From Candidatus Omnitrophota bacterium (GTDB taxonomy: Bacteria > Omnitrophota > Gorgyraeia > B26-G9): a stretch of DNA of 12,806 nucleotides. Of the stretch, positions 1 through 7,444 are shown piece after piece; positions within the stretch are counted from its first letter, which is position 1; each line of letters begins with the position of its first letter. The translations under genes were made by a program, and so were the position numbers. The notes under the pieces are model-generated. The model did not search any database. It saw only the letters and a program-made list of their open reading frames with translations, and had not been told where the DNA came from. The stretch lies in assembly GCA_030630245.1 (NCBI GenBank), contig DAOVNL010000006.1:1-12806 (forward strand), written 5' to 3'.

Positions 1-87
1 AACTCGCTGCGTCAGGTTATCAATGCCTGCGGAGAAGGAGCTAAAGCCGCGTATTCCGCGCATAAATTACTGGAAAAATATGATTAA
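1..87 (+). CDS. trxB: Thioredoxin reductase, C-terminal end only (partial)
   Basis: The frame is open from the first base and ends at TAA 85-87, giving the last 28 residues of a protein whose start lies outside the window. The segment LRQVINACGEGAKAA followed by a short helix matches the C-terminus of thioredoxin reductases, where an RQ pair and an A-G-G-AA helix close the FAD-binding domain. TrxB is a cytoplasmic flavoenzyme that reduces thioredoxin with NADPH. Only this tail is visible, so the FAD and NADPH domains and the redox-active CxxC cannot be checked. A related ferredoxin- or NADH-dependent member of the same flavoprotein family would look the same here. Confidence 0.72.
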   Translation, partial: NSLRQVINACGEGAKAAYSAHKLLEKYD

Positions 88-171
88 GCAGAAGACCTTT
101 TTACCGGAGTTCTCCAGTATGAGATCGGCCATTTGCACAGAAGGCTGATCATTGATTATTTGCCCTGATAT

Positions 172-226
172 AGGAGGCTAAAGATTGCCAAAAACCTGCC
201 TGATAATTAAGGCCATATGTCCTTAG
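172..226 (+). other. Orphan strong ribosome binding site with a 13-codon reading frame
   Basis: AGGAGG at 172-177 lies 7 bases before a TTG at 185, which opens a 13-codon frame ending at TAG 224-226 (product MPKTCLIIKAICP if translated). No longer gene starts here, so a near-perfect Shine-Dalgarno without a normal gene is unusual. CCTGCCT at about 196-202 can pair with AGGAGG with one bulged base and would hide the site. It may be a short peptide, the remnant of a lost gene, or chance. It lies upstream of the proposed rpsO promoter, so it would belong to the trxB transcript. Confidence 0.25.
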
Positions 227-245
227 AAAGTTGTTAATTTATAGG

Positions 246-274
246 TGTACATTTAATAATGTTTGTGATAAAAT
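246..274 (+). promoter_or_regulatory. Predicted sigma-70-type promoter of rpsO (extended -10)
   Basis: A -35 element TGTACA (246-251, 4 of 6 to consensus) is followed by a 17-base spacer and a -10 element TAAAAT (269-274, 5 of 6). The -10 is preceded by TG at 266-267, the extended -10 arrangement. Transcription would start near 281, just before the rpsO ribosome binding site. An alternative pair, TTGTTA at 231-236 with AATAAT at 255-260, has an 18-base spacer and lacks the TG. Confidence 0.5.
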
Positions 275-285
275 ATGAAAAATCG

Positions 286-296
286 AAAGGAGGTGA
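286..296 (+). promoter_or_regulatory. Near-perfect Shine-Dalgarno of rpsO, decides its start
   Basis: AAAGGAGGTGA is complementary over essentially its whole length to the 3' end of 16S rRNA. It ends 7 bases before ATG 304. It fixes the rpsO start at 304 and argues against the in-frame ATG at 259, which would lie inside the promoter region. Confidence 0.85.
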
Positions 297-303
297 AAAA
301 GAG

Positions 304-573
304 ATGTCTGCATCAGAGAATGAGAAGCAAAAAGTTATTGGTGATTTCAAGCTTCACGATAAGGATACCGGTTCAGCCAGCGTTCAGATCGCTTTACTTA
401 CAACAAGGATCAACGGCCTTACCGAGCATTTGAAAATTCACAAAAAGGACTTTAGTTCCAGAGTAGGATTACTTCAGCTTGTTTCCAAGAGGAGGAGGTT
501 GTTGAATTACTTAAAAAGAGAAGAATTCAAGAAGTATAAAGAAGTGTTAGAGAAACTTAACCTGAGAAAATAG
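304..573 (+). CDS. rpsO: 30S ribosomal protein S15
   Basis: The product is 89 residues from ATG 304, exactly the usual length of S15. S15 is a primary-binding protein of the 30S subunit that folds the central domain of 16S rRNA and contributes to a bridge to the 50S subunit. The sequence shows the four-helix S15 pattern: DTGSASVQIALLT near residues 20-32, then RINGLTEHLK, the conserved H-KKDFSSR segment and L--LV-KRRRLLNYL. The in-frame ATG at 259 would add 15 residues not expected in S15 and has no ribosome binding site. The gene stands upstream of pnp, the classic rpsO-pnp order, and probably forms the head of the operon from its own promoter. S15 represses its own mRNA in several bacteria. 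I see no obvious pseudoknot in the very short leader predicted here. Confidence 0.97.
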   Translation: MSASENEKQKVIGDFKLHDKDTGSASVQIALLTTRINGLTEHLKIHKKDFSSRVGLLQLVSKRRRLLNYLKREEFKKYKEVLEKLNLRK

Positions 574-636
574 AAGAAGTAAGAAGAGATAGAAGATATA
601 GAAAAGAAAGAAGAGAAGAGAGAATGATAGAAAGAA
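563..636 (+). other. C-free purine-rich linker between rpsO and pnp
   Basis: Across 74 bases there is no cytosine and only eight thymines. Positions 600-624 are pure A/G. The tract spans the rpsO stop, the whole 50-base intergenic gap and the first codons of pnp, and is built of irregular AGAAG/GAAGA units. Such RNA cannot form a GC-paired hairpin, so neither a terminator nor the RNase III-processed stem known upstream of pnp in Escherichia coli is present here. The pnp ribosome binding site is embedded in it (AGAGAAGAGAGA before ATG 624) and is otherwise weak. Confidence 0.7.
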
Positions 637-2729
637 CAGAAATAAAATTGGGAAAAGAGACAATTAAAATTGAAACCGGGAAATTAGCTAAACAGGCAAA
701 TTCCGCGATTACTGTACAGTGCGGAGGAACAGTTGTTCTGGTCACTACCGTAATGTCAAAAGAACCTAAGGAAAATTTAGATTTCTTGCCTTTGACAGTA
801 GAATATAAAGAAAAGACCTATGCTGCCGGTAAGATACCCGGAGGATTTTTTAAACGTGAAGGCAGGCCATCGGAAAAGGAAATATTGACATCCAGACTTA
901 TAGATAGACCTATAAGGCCGCTTTTCCCGAAAGGTTTTCGCAATGAGATTCAGGTTTTTGCTATGGTTTTGTCAAGTGACAGAGAAAATGATCCGGACAT
1001 CCTGGCTTTGATAGGGGCTTCATGCGCCCTAGCAATATCTGATATTCCATTTTTAGGGCCTATGGGGGCAGTAAAAATCGGCAGAATAAACGATAAGTTT
1101 GTTATTAATCCTACATTTGAGGAGCTTAAGGAAAGTTCATTGGAAATAATACTTGCCGGGACGAAGAACGGGATTAATATGATTGAAAGCGCTGCCAACC
1201 AGGTATCTGAAGAATTAATGCTTGAGGCAATGAAGTTTGGCTATGATAAATTATTATCTCTTATCAGTATACAGGAAGAATTTGCTAAAAAATGCGGTAA
1301 AGAAAAAGCAGATGTTGCCCTAAAGCAGATACCTGAGGAATTGTATGATAAGGTGAAGGATTTTGCCTTAGAAAAACTGTCTGAGGTTTATAAAATCAGC
1401 AGAAAGGAACAAAGAGAAGAGCAGTTGTTTGTTATCTCAAAAGAACTGATTGAAAATCTGATAACAGAAGATTCTCCTTACACGGAATTGGAAGTAAAAT
1501 CCATGCTGGTAAAAGTTGAAAAAGAGCATGTGCGTAAAATGATCCTTGAAAACAAGATGCGCGTTGACGGCAGAAGTTATACGGATATACGCAAGATAAG
1601 CTCTGAAGTAGCTGTTTTGCCTTGCACACATGGTTCGGCAGTGTTTACACGCGGTCAGACTCAAAGTTTGTCTGTGGTAACTCTGGGAACAAGTGCGGAT
1701 GAGCAGAGGATTGATGCTTTAGAAGGAGAATCAACCAAAACTTTTATGTTGCACTATAACTTTCCTTCATTTAGTGTGGGAGAGGTACGGCCGATCCGCG
1801 GGCCTGGCCGCAGAGAAATTGGACACGGAGCGCTGGCAGAGCGGGCATTATCTCCGGTTATGCCTTCAAAAGAAAAATTTCCCTATACGGTAAGACTGGT
1901 TTCTGAAATTTTAGAGTCTAATGGATCTTCGAGTATGGCGACAGTTTGCGCAGGAACATTATCTTTAATGGATGCGGGTGTTCCGATCGAAGCAGCGGTT
2001 TCAGGAATTGCCATGGGCCTTATAAAAGAAGGTGATAACGTGGCGGTGCTGACTGATATCCTGGGATTAGAAGATCATTTAGGTGATATGGATTTTAAAG
2101 TTACCGGCTCTAAAAAAGGGGTTACGGCTATTCAGCTTGACTCAAAGATAGAGGGAATAAATATAGAGATTTTTGAAAAGGCCTTAGCTCAAGCAAAAGT
2201 TGCCAGGCTTTTTATCTTAGAAAAAATCCTGGCAGTTATTGATAAACCCCGGGCTGAACTTTCTGAATTTGCTCCGAGAATCACGATCATAACTGTTCCG
2301 CAGGAAAAGATCAAAGATATTATAGGCCCTGGAGGTAAGATAATTAAGCAGATAGTCGCTGATACAGGGGTAAAAATAGATATTGAAGATGACGGAACAG
2401 TGGCTGTTGCTTCCTCTGATTCTGAGGCATCTAAAAAGGCAATTGATATAATTCAGGGGTTGATCGCTGAAGCGGAAGTAGGCAAGATTTATAAAGGTAA
2501 GATAACCCGGCTCATGAACTTTGGAGCTTTCTGTGAAATATTACCTAATAAAGAAGGGCTTATCCATGTCTCAGAGTTGTCTAATAAGTATGTCAAAAAT
2601 GTTGAAGATGTTGTAAAAGTCGGAGATAAGGTAACTGTAAAAGTGATAGAGATAGACAATATGAAAAGGATCAACCTGAGCATGAAAAAAGCTAATCTTG
2701 AGGAAAATCAAAGCGATGGAAGTGATTGA
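624..2729 (+). CDS. pnp: Polyribonucleotide nucleotidyltransferase (PNPase)
   Basis: PNPase degrades RNA 3' to 5' by phosphorolysis, releasing nucleoside diphosphates, and acts as a homotrimer in mRNA turnover. The 701-residue product has the full family length and order: first RNase PH domain (about 10-145, with RLIDRPIRPLFPKGF near 90-106), a linker helical domain, second RNase PH domain (about 310-540, with GRREIGHGALAERAL), a KH domain (about 552-612, with GPGGK) and an S1 domain (about 620-690, with GKITRLMNFGAF). The DILGLEDHLGDMDFKV segment near residues 478-493 carries Asp484 and Asp490, corresponding to the metal-binding catalytic aspartates of the E. coli enzyme. The gene follows rpsO with a 50-base purine-rich gap. 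Its last 14 bases overlap dut. There is no acidic or glycine-rich extension after S1 beyond about ten residues. Confidence 0.98.
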   Translation: MIERTEIKLGKETIKIETGKLAKQANSAITVQCGGTVVLVTTVMSKEPKENLDFLPLTVEYKEKTYAAGKIPGGFFKREGRPSEKEILTSRLIDRPIRPLFPKGFRNEIQVFAMVLSSDRENDPDILALIGASCALAISDIPFLGPMGAVKIGRINDKFVINPTFEELKESSLEIILAGTKNGINMIESAANQVSEELMLEAMKFGYDKLLSLISIQEEFAKKCGKEKADVALKQIPEELYDKVKDFALEKLSEVYKISRKEQREEQLFVISKELIENLITEDSPYTELEVKSMLVKVEKEHVRKMILENKMRVDGRSYTDIRKISSEVAVLPCTHGSAVFTRGQTQSLSVVTLGTSADEQRIDALEGESTKTFMLHYNFPSFSVGEVRPIRGPGRREIGHGALAERALSPVMPSKEKFPYTVRLVSEILESNGSSSMATVCAGTLSLMDAGVPIEAAVSGIAMGLIKEGDNVAVLTDILGLEDHLGDMDFKVTGSKKGVTAIQLDSKIEGINIEIFEKALAQAKVARLFILEKILAVIDKPRAELSEFAPRITIITVPQEKIKDIIGPGGKIIKQIVADTGVKIDIEDDGTVAVASSDSEASKKAIDIIQGLIAEAEVGKIYKGKITRLMNFGAFCEILPNKEGLIHVSELSNKYVKNVEDVVKVGDKVTVKVIEIDNMKRINLSMKKANLEENQSDGSD

Positions 2730-3174
2730 TAAAGTAGTTATAAATATCAAGAAAAAGGATAATTGTGAAGATTTGCCGCTTCCGGCGTATATGAGCAGCG
2801 GATCAGCAGGCATGGATTTATATGCTGATGTTGATGGGGAGACAACTCTAGAACCCGGCCGGATTAAACTTGTCTCGGCCGGGATCTATATCAGTTTGCC
2901 TGAGGGGTATGAGGCTCAGATAAGGCCGCGCAGCGGACTGGCCATAAAACACGGGATCGGGATAGTAAACAGTCCTGGAACCATTGACGCTGATTACCGC
3001 GGGTTGATTAATATTATCATGATTAATTTTGGCACCAGTTCATATACGATAAAGCGTGGCGCGCGTATTGCTCAAATGGTTATTAAGAAGATTACCCAGG
3101 CAGAATTTAAAGTTGTTAATGAACTGGGCAAGACTCAACGCAATGCGGGCGGCTTTGGGCATACGGGAGTATGA
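2716..3174 (+). CDS. dut: Deoxyuridine 5'-triphosphate nucleotidohydrolase (dUTPase)
   Basis: dUTPase hydrolyses dUTP to dUMP and pyrophosphate, keeping uracil out of DNA and supplying dUMP for thymidylate synthesis. All five motifs of the trimeric family are present in order: SAGMDLYA, PRSGLA, SPGTIDADYRG (with the catalytic Asp and the Tyr that stacks on the base), RGARIAQMVI and RNAGGFGHTG at the C-terminus. The product is 152 residues from ATG 2716. A TTG at 2698 could add six residues, but GAGGA at 2700-2704 is placed to serve ATG 2716. The start overlaps the end of pnp by 14 bases, suggesting translational coupling. The stop is 3 bases before the ftsK start. Confidence 0.95.
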   Translation: MEVIDKVVINIKKKDNCEDLPLPAYMSSGSAGMDLYADVDGETTLEPGRIKLVSAGIYISLPEGYEAQIRPRSGLAIKHGIGIVNSPGTIDADYRGLINIIMINFGTSSYTIKRGARIAQMVIKKITQAEFKVVNELGKTQRNAGGFGHTGV

Positions 3175-3177
3175 TCT

Positions 3178-3852
3178 ATGAGTGAAAAACAAATAAGGAT
3201 AATATGGTTTATTATCCTTATTGGAATCTGTGCTTTTCTGCTTATTAGTTTTTTTTCTTATAATCCGGCCGATATTCCTTTTAACACTTCAAATCCCAAT
3301 GTACATATAAAAAATTTCAGCGGATACGTAGGTGCCTATCTGGTCTGGGCGCTGCTTATTTCCGTCGGATGGAGCGCCTATCTTATCCCGGCGCTTTTCT
3401 GTTTATGGGCAGTGGGAAAAATAATGGGGCGGATTACCCATAAATTTCATACTAAATTTTTTGGCTTCCTGTTCGCGATCTGGTCATTTTCGGCAATGAT
3501 GAGCACTTTGACTTCTCCTTATAATGTAAGCAGAGTGGCCACAGGAGGAATAGTTGGATTTTACACATCCTTGGTGCTCAGCAGGTATTTCGGTGAAGTA
3601 GGCACAATGGTGATCCTGGGCACAATATTTGTGCTGTCAATTCTTTTAGCTACAGAATTCCTTGTTTTACCGGTTCTGCTGCGCCTCTCAAGAACTATAG
3701 CCGGTTTTTTCAATATCTCCTCACTTAAAGAGAGCATGCGGGAGATGCGCTCTGCGCGGCAGGCCCCGGTTAAGCCTAAAATCAGGAAGCTTGGGGCCAA
3801 AAACAAGAGGGAAAAAGAACTTAATGTGTTTGAGGAAGAGGAAGAAGAATAG
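3178..3852 (+). CDS. ftsK: FtsK N-terminal membrane domain (first half of a split ftsK)
   Basis: This 224-residue product is the membrane anchor of the FtsK/SpoIIIE DNA translocase, which sits at the division septum and moves chromosome ends into daughter cells. Hydrophobic segments lie at about residues 8-28, 50-82 (possibly two passes), 93-112 and 122-170, and SYNPADIPFN plus FSGYVGAYLVWAL are typical of the FtsK 4TM region. A basic stretch follows (about 185-215), then an acidic tail EEEEEE. The frame ends at TAG 3850-3852. Past that TAG the same frame continues without another stop into the motor domain: 3868 minus 3178 is a multiple of three. One GAG-to-TAG change in a run of GAG/GAA codons would explain it. 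The ribosome binding site GGGAG at 3165-3169 is well placed. Either a real two-part FtsK, a nonsense mutant or a sequence error; joined, it would be about 747 residues, normal for the family. Confidence 0.88.
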   Translation: MSEKQIRIIWFIILIGICAFLLISFFSYNPADIPFNTSNPNVHIKNFSGYVGAYLVWALLISVGWSAYLIPALFCLWAVGKIMGRITHKFHTKFFGFLFAIWSFSAMMSTLTSPYNVSRVATGGIVGFYTSLVLSRYFGEVGTMVILGTIFVLSILLATEFLVLPVLLRLSRTIAGFFNISSLKESMREMRSARQAPVKPKIRKLGAKNKREKELNVFEEEEEE

Positions 3853-3867
3853 GAATTTGTCAATTCA

Positions 3868-5421
3868 TTGCGTAAACCTAAGATTGTAATAAAGAAGTCT
3901 AAACTCCTGCAGAAAAAGAAAAAGCCTGTTAAGATACAGGCCCCGAAATTTGTCGGAGATTATAAGCTGCCGTCCCTTGATCTGCTTACCACACCTCCGG
4001 CGATGGAAGAAAGAATGATGAAAGATGACCTTGAGGGTAATTCCAAGATACTTGAAGAAACTCTCAGGGATTTCAATATCGAGGTTAAAGTCGTTGAGGT
4101 TGAACAGGGGCCAGTGATAACCCGGTATGAATTACAGCCGGCTCCCGGGGTAAAAATAAATCAAATAATGAATCTTGGTGATGATATCGCGTTAAATTTA
4201 AAAGCGCCGAGTGTGCATATTGTTGCGCCCATTCCCGGCAAAGGAACTGTCGGGATCGATGTGCCGAACTCAAAAGCGGCCATGGTTTATCTAAAAGAGC
4301 TTTTAGAAACAAGTGAGTTTCAGGATTCCGAGTCAAAATTAACACTTGCATTGGGAAAAAACATCAGCGGGATTCCGCTTGTCACTGACCTTGCTGTAAT
4401 GCCGCATATGCTGATCGCCGGAACTACCGGTGCCGGAAAAACAGTCTGTGTCAATACTCTGATCATGAGTCTTTTATTCCAAGCCTCTCCGGAAGAAGTA
4501 AAGATGATCCTGATTGACCCGAAGATGGTTGAAATGGCCATGTATAACGGCCTGCCTCACCTTATCTGCCCGGTTGTCAATGATATAAAAAGAGCTGCAG
4601 GGGCGCTTGACTGGGCAGTAACGGAGATGGAAGACCGTTATAAGTTATTGGCAAAGGTAGGGGCACGTAATATTGCAGGCTATAACAGAAAAATAGACGA
4701 GGGGCTTAAAGAAATTACCGATGGTGATAAAAAGATAACTCTTGAAAAGATGCCTTATATTGTGATTATTATCGATGAGCTGGCAGATATGATGCTGCTG
4801 GCTCCCAAAGAGGTTGAGGCGTCAATTACCCGCCTGGCGCAGCTATCACGTGCTGTCGGCATTCATATGATCCTGGCTACGCAGAGGCCTTCTGTGGATG
4901 TTATAACAGGCATTATCAAGGCAAACTTTCCCGCGCGAATTTCATTCAGGGTAGCAAGTAAGATAGATTCCCGCACAGTTCTGGATATGAACGGGGCAGA
5001 TAAACTTTTGGGCCGCGGCGACTTGCTTTTTATGAAACCCGGCAATTTCAAACTGATAAGGGCGCAATCCGGCCTTGTGGGAGATAAAGAAATCGAGGCA
5101 GTAGTTAAATTTGCCAAAGAACAGAGAGCGGTTGTTTATACAGAGGATTTATTAAAGGAGCAGGGAAAAATATTCGGCGCCAGGAGCAGAAGCAAGAAAG
5201 ACGACTTGTATGAAGAAGCCGCAAAGCTTGTTATTAATACCAAACAGGCGTCTGTTTCAATGCTGCAAAGAAGACTACGGCTTGGATACGCGCGCGCCGC
5301 GCGTTTAATTGATATGATGGAGGACGATGGTATTGTCGGTTCATTTCGAGGATCTAAAGCAAGAGAGATTCTTATTGATAGCTGGGATGATGTTGTTTTC
5401 GCGCAGCAGGAAGAAGAATAG
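3868..5421 (+). CDS. ftsK: FtsK/SpoIIIE DNA translocase motor, second half of a split ftsK
   Basis: The 517-residue product carries the motor of FtsK, a hexameric ATPase that pumps double-stranded DNA. It begins with a lysine-rich linker and DYKLPSLDLL (residues 31-40), the usual entry to the alpha domain. Then come the Walker A motif GTTGAGKT at 185-192, Walker B IVIIIDELADM with Asp303 and Glu304, the LATQRPSVDVITG and NFPARISFRV segments, and GADKLLGRGDLL. A C-terminal winged-helix gamma domain (about 445-505; QRRLRLGYARAARLIDMM) would read polar DNA sequences. No membrane segment is present in this half. The start used here is TTG 3868, 15 bases after the upstream TAG, with AGGAA (3851-3855) overlapping that stop: termination-reinitiation is possible. 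The next in-frame ATG (4003) would remove the conserved alpha-domain entry. The tail ends EEE-TAG. Confidence 0.9.
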   Translation: MRKPKIVIKKSKLLQKKKKPVKIQAPKFVGDYKLPSLDLLTTPPAMEERMMKDDLEGNSKILEETLRDFNIEVKVVEVEQGPVITRYELQPAPGVKINQIMNLGDDIALNLKAPSVHIVAPIPGKGTVGIDVPNSKAAMVYLKELLETSEFQDSESKLTLALGKNISGIPLVTDLAVMPHMLIAGTTGAGKTVCVNTLIMSLLFQASPEEVKMILIDPKMVEMAMYNGLPHLICPVVNDIKRAAGALDWAVTEMEDRYKLLAKVGARNIAGYNRKIDEGLKEITDGDKKITLEKMPYIVIIIDELADMMLLAPKEVEASITRLAQLSRAVGIHMILATQRPSVDVITGIIKANFPARISFRVASKIDSRTVLDMNGADKLLGRGDLLFMKPGNFKLIRAQSGLVGDKEIEAVVKFAKEQRAVVYTEDLLKEQGKIFGARSRSKKDDLYEEAAKLVINTKQASVSMLQRRLRLGYARAARLIDMMEDDGIVGSFRGSKAREILIDSWDDVVFAQQEEE

Positions 5422-5493
5422 CAGCAAACAATTGCAGACAAATTTTCTAAACGCCAGCCTAAAATCTCCGCTTTTTTTATGAAAATAAAATTC

Positions 5494-5499
5494 TATAAT
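5494..5499 (+). promoter_or_regulatory. Possible -10 element upstream of rimO
   Basis: A perfect TATAAT lies 42 bases before rimO in the 119-base gap after ftsK. The -35 position is only a T-run (about 5471-5477) and does not resemble TTGACA. A second A/T-rich match, TATAAA at 5514-5519, also lacks a good -35. A T7 run at 5472-5478 has no convincing hairpin before it, so I do not call a terminator. Confidence 0.3.
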
Positions 5500-5540
5500 G
5501 AAAATATTCTGCCTATAAATTTGAGTATACGGGAAGAAAA

Positions 5541-6857
5541 ATGAAAGTAGCATTAATTAACCTTGGCTGTTCGAAAAATCTTGTTGATGCGGAAATAATG
5601 CTTGGTTTTCTGCACAGGGCCGGGTTCACAATAAAAGAAAACCCGTCGGGTTGTGATGTGGCGATTGTCAATACCTGTGCTTTTATAAAAGATGCGAAAG
5701 AGGAGGCAATCGATACTGTTTTTAACCTGGTTAATCTAAAGAAGCAGGGAAAACTAAAAAAAATTATCGTATCAGGATGCCTGCCGCAGCGTTACGGCAA
5801 GGAGCTTGCTTCTTTGCTTGAGGAGGTTGACGGATTTTTGGGGTCCGGGAATATCGATAAGATATCGGCTACGATAGCCAAATTGTTTAATCAGAGGCAG
5901 GTTGTCAATATCGGCCGTAATCATTATCTATATAAGCATAATACGCCGCGTATATACCTGACCCCGGGGCATTATGCTTACGTGAAAATTGCGGATGGTT
6001 GTGATAACCGCTGCAGTTATTGTGTTATCCCTCAGATAAGAGGGACGTTTCGTTCAAGAAGGATGGAATCTATAGTAAATGAAGTGCGTGATATGGCTGA
6101 CCGGGGCATAAAAGAGGTTAGCCTGATAAGCCAGGATACTACTTTTTATGGTTATGATATTTATAAAAAGTACGCGCTTGTTCAGCTTTTGAAGAAACTG
6201 GTAAAAATAAAGAGGCTGAAATGGATCAGGTTGTTATATTTACATCCCAGGCATTTAAACGTCTCGCTGCTAAAGGTTATACGTGATGAGCCTAAAATAT
6301 GCAAGTATATTGATCTGCCTATTCAGCATATAAATGACAGAATATTGAAGTTAATGAAACGGAAAGTAAAAGCCGCAAAGATTAAAAAGCTGATAGTCGA
6401 TATAAGAAGGATTATCCCTGATGCCGCTCTGCGCACTACCCTGATCGTAGGGTTTCCTCAGGAAACAGAGCTTGAGTTTAAAGAGCTTTATGAATATGCT
6501 GCAGATGTGAAATTTGAGCACTTAGGTGTCTTTACATATTCGCCTGAGGAAAATACCTTGGCAGCTTTACTTAAAGGCCAGACACAGGAGCATATAAAGA
6601 ATAAAAGACGGGATAAGATCATGCTTATGCAGCAGAAAATCGTTGAGCGGAAGAACTCAACGTTTGTGGGTAGAAAAAGGGAAGTTCTTATTGATAAGGT
6701 TTTAAACAGGAGATTGGCTATCGGGCGGATGCAATACGATGCTCCTGATGTTGACGGGCTTGTTTATGTGAAAGGCAAAGACTTCAAAGTTGGGGGCATG
6801 GAAACAGTGCTGATAACAGATAATGTGTTTTACGATTTGACCGGAGAAAAAGCATGA
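5541..6857 (+). CDS. rimO: Ribosomal protein S12 methylthiotransferase RimO
   Basis: RimO is a radical SAM enzyme that adds a methylthio group to the conserved aspartate of ribosomal protein S12. The 438 residues follow the MTTase layout. The N-terminal domain has Cys10, Cys46 and Cys80 (NLGCSKNLVD, NTCAF, SGCLPQRY) for one iron-sulfur cluster. The radical SAM core has Cys154, Cys158 and Cys161 (GCDNRCSYC) for the second. A TRAM-type domain runs from about 372 to the end. RimO rather than the tRNA enzymes MiaB or MtaB is indicated by SKNLVDAE at the first cysteine, SLISQDTTFYGYD after the core, and YLHPRHL. The start ATG 5541 gives the canonical N-terminus; GGGAAGA precedes it. The stop overlaps the pgsA start (ATGA). 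Confidence 0.95.
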   Translation: MKVALINLGCSKNLVDAEIMLGFLHRAGFTIKENPSGCDVAIVNTCAFIKDAKEEAIDTVFNLVNLKKQGKLKKIIVSGCLPQRYGKELASLLEEVDGFLGSGNIDKISATIAKLFNQRQVVNIGRNHYLYKHNTPRIYLTPGHYAYVKIADGCDNRCSYCVIPQIRGTFRSRRMESIVNEVRDMADRGIKEVSLISQDTTFYGYDIYKKYALVQLLKKLVKIKRLKWIRLLYLHPRHLNVSLLKVIRDEPKICKYIDLPIQHINDRILKLMKRKVKAAKIKKLIVDIRRIIPDAALRTTLIVGFPQETELEFKELYEYAADVKFEHLGVFTYSPEENTLAALLKGQTQEHIKNKRRDKIMLMQQKIVERKNSTFVGRKREVLIDKVLNRRLAIGRMQYDAPDVDGLVYVKGKDFKVGGMETVLITDNVFYDLTGEKA

Positions 6858-7444
6858 ATTTACCTAACAGACTGACTATTTTGCGTATTGTGTTAACTTT
6901 TGTTTTTATGTTTCTGCTTTTTTCCCCGGGATTGCCGGGAAAGGTCTTCGCGTTGGTTGCTTTTATCATTGCCTGTTTGACGGATTTTTATGACGGATAT
7001 ATTGCACGCAAATATAATCTGATCACTGATTTAGGGAAACTGCTTGATCCGATTGCCGATAAAATTCTTGTAATAGCTGCGTTTCTGGCTTTTGTAGAAA
7101 TGGGGATAATCCCGGCATGGATGGTTGTTGTAATCATATTTAGAGAGTTGGTAATAACCGGTATAAGGATTATTGGAGTAAGCAAGGGAAAGGTTTTAGC
7201 CGCTTCAATGGCGGGGAAACACAAAACAGTTTCACAGATGGTATCAATTTTTTTTATACTTGGCGTTATTATAATCAAGGAGGCAGGGGATGCCGGTATT
7301 TTGTTTTGGAGTGCTGAGCTTGAACCTTTCCTGAATATTAGTATATATATATTGATGCTGATTACTGTAGCCTTAACTCTTATATCCGGCATGTCGTATT
7401 TTATTAAAAACAAGAAAATATTCGGGGCATTAAAAGATGGTTAA
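6854..7444 (+). CDS. pgsA: CDP-diacylglycerol-glycerol-3-phosphate 3-phosphatidyltransferase
   Basis: PgsA is an inner-membrane enzyme that joins CDP-diacylglycerol and glycerol-3-phosphate into phosphatidylglycerophosphate, the committed step to phosphatidylglycerol and cardiolipin. The CDP-alcohol phosphotransferase signature is complete: Asp44, Asp47-Gly48, Ala51-Arg52, Gly61, Asp65 and Asp69. The N-terminus NLPNRLTILRI is typical of PgsA. Hydrophobic segments surround the motif (about 9-24, 30-46, 70-90, 90-108, 125-142, 160-185). The length of 196 residues is usual. ATG 6854 overlaps the rimO stop, with GGAGA upstream, and the 3' end overlaps pgpA by 8 bases. The next gene encodes a phosphatase for its product, supporting the call over other CDP-alcohol transferases. 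Confidence 0.94.
   Translation: MNLPNRLTILRIVLTFVFMFLLFSPGLPGKVFALVAFIIACLTDFYDGYIARKYNLITDLGKLLDPIADKILVIAAFLAFVEMGIIPAWMVVVIIFRELVITGIRIIGVSKGKVLAASMAGKHKTVSQMVSIFFILGVIIIKEAGDAGILFWSAELEPFLNISIYILMLITVALTLISGMSYFIKNKKIFGALKDG

Noticed and set aside
88..168. The trxB frame stays open for 26 codons after its stop, ending at TGA 166-168.
   Set aside because: It has no start codon with a ribosome binding site, and the TrxB end at 85-87 matches the family. Likely chance, though a decayed gene fragment cannot be excluded.
259..303. An upstream ATG that would lengthen S15 by 15 residues.
   Set aside because: It lies inside the predicted promoter and has no ribosome binding site; ATG 304 has a near-perfect one and gives the normal 89 residues.
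3850..3852. Reassignment of TAG to an amino acid as the explanation for the split ftsK.
   Set aside because: TAG ends rpsO at 571-573 and the ftsK motor half at 5419-5421, where continuation would make no sense. TAG is an ordinary stop here.
5422..5540. A Rho-independent terminator after ftsK at the T7 run 5472-5478.
   Set aside because: No stable GC-rich stem directly precedes the T-run; only a weak ATTTT/AAAAT pairing can be drawn.
6988..7413. A 141-codon - strand reading frame inside pgsA.
   Set aside because: It is antisense to a clear CDP-alcohol phosphotransferase and has only the low-complexity hydrophobic composition expected of such a shadow.
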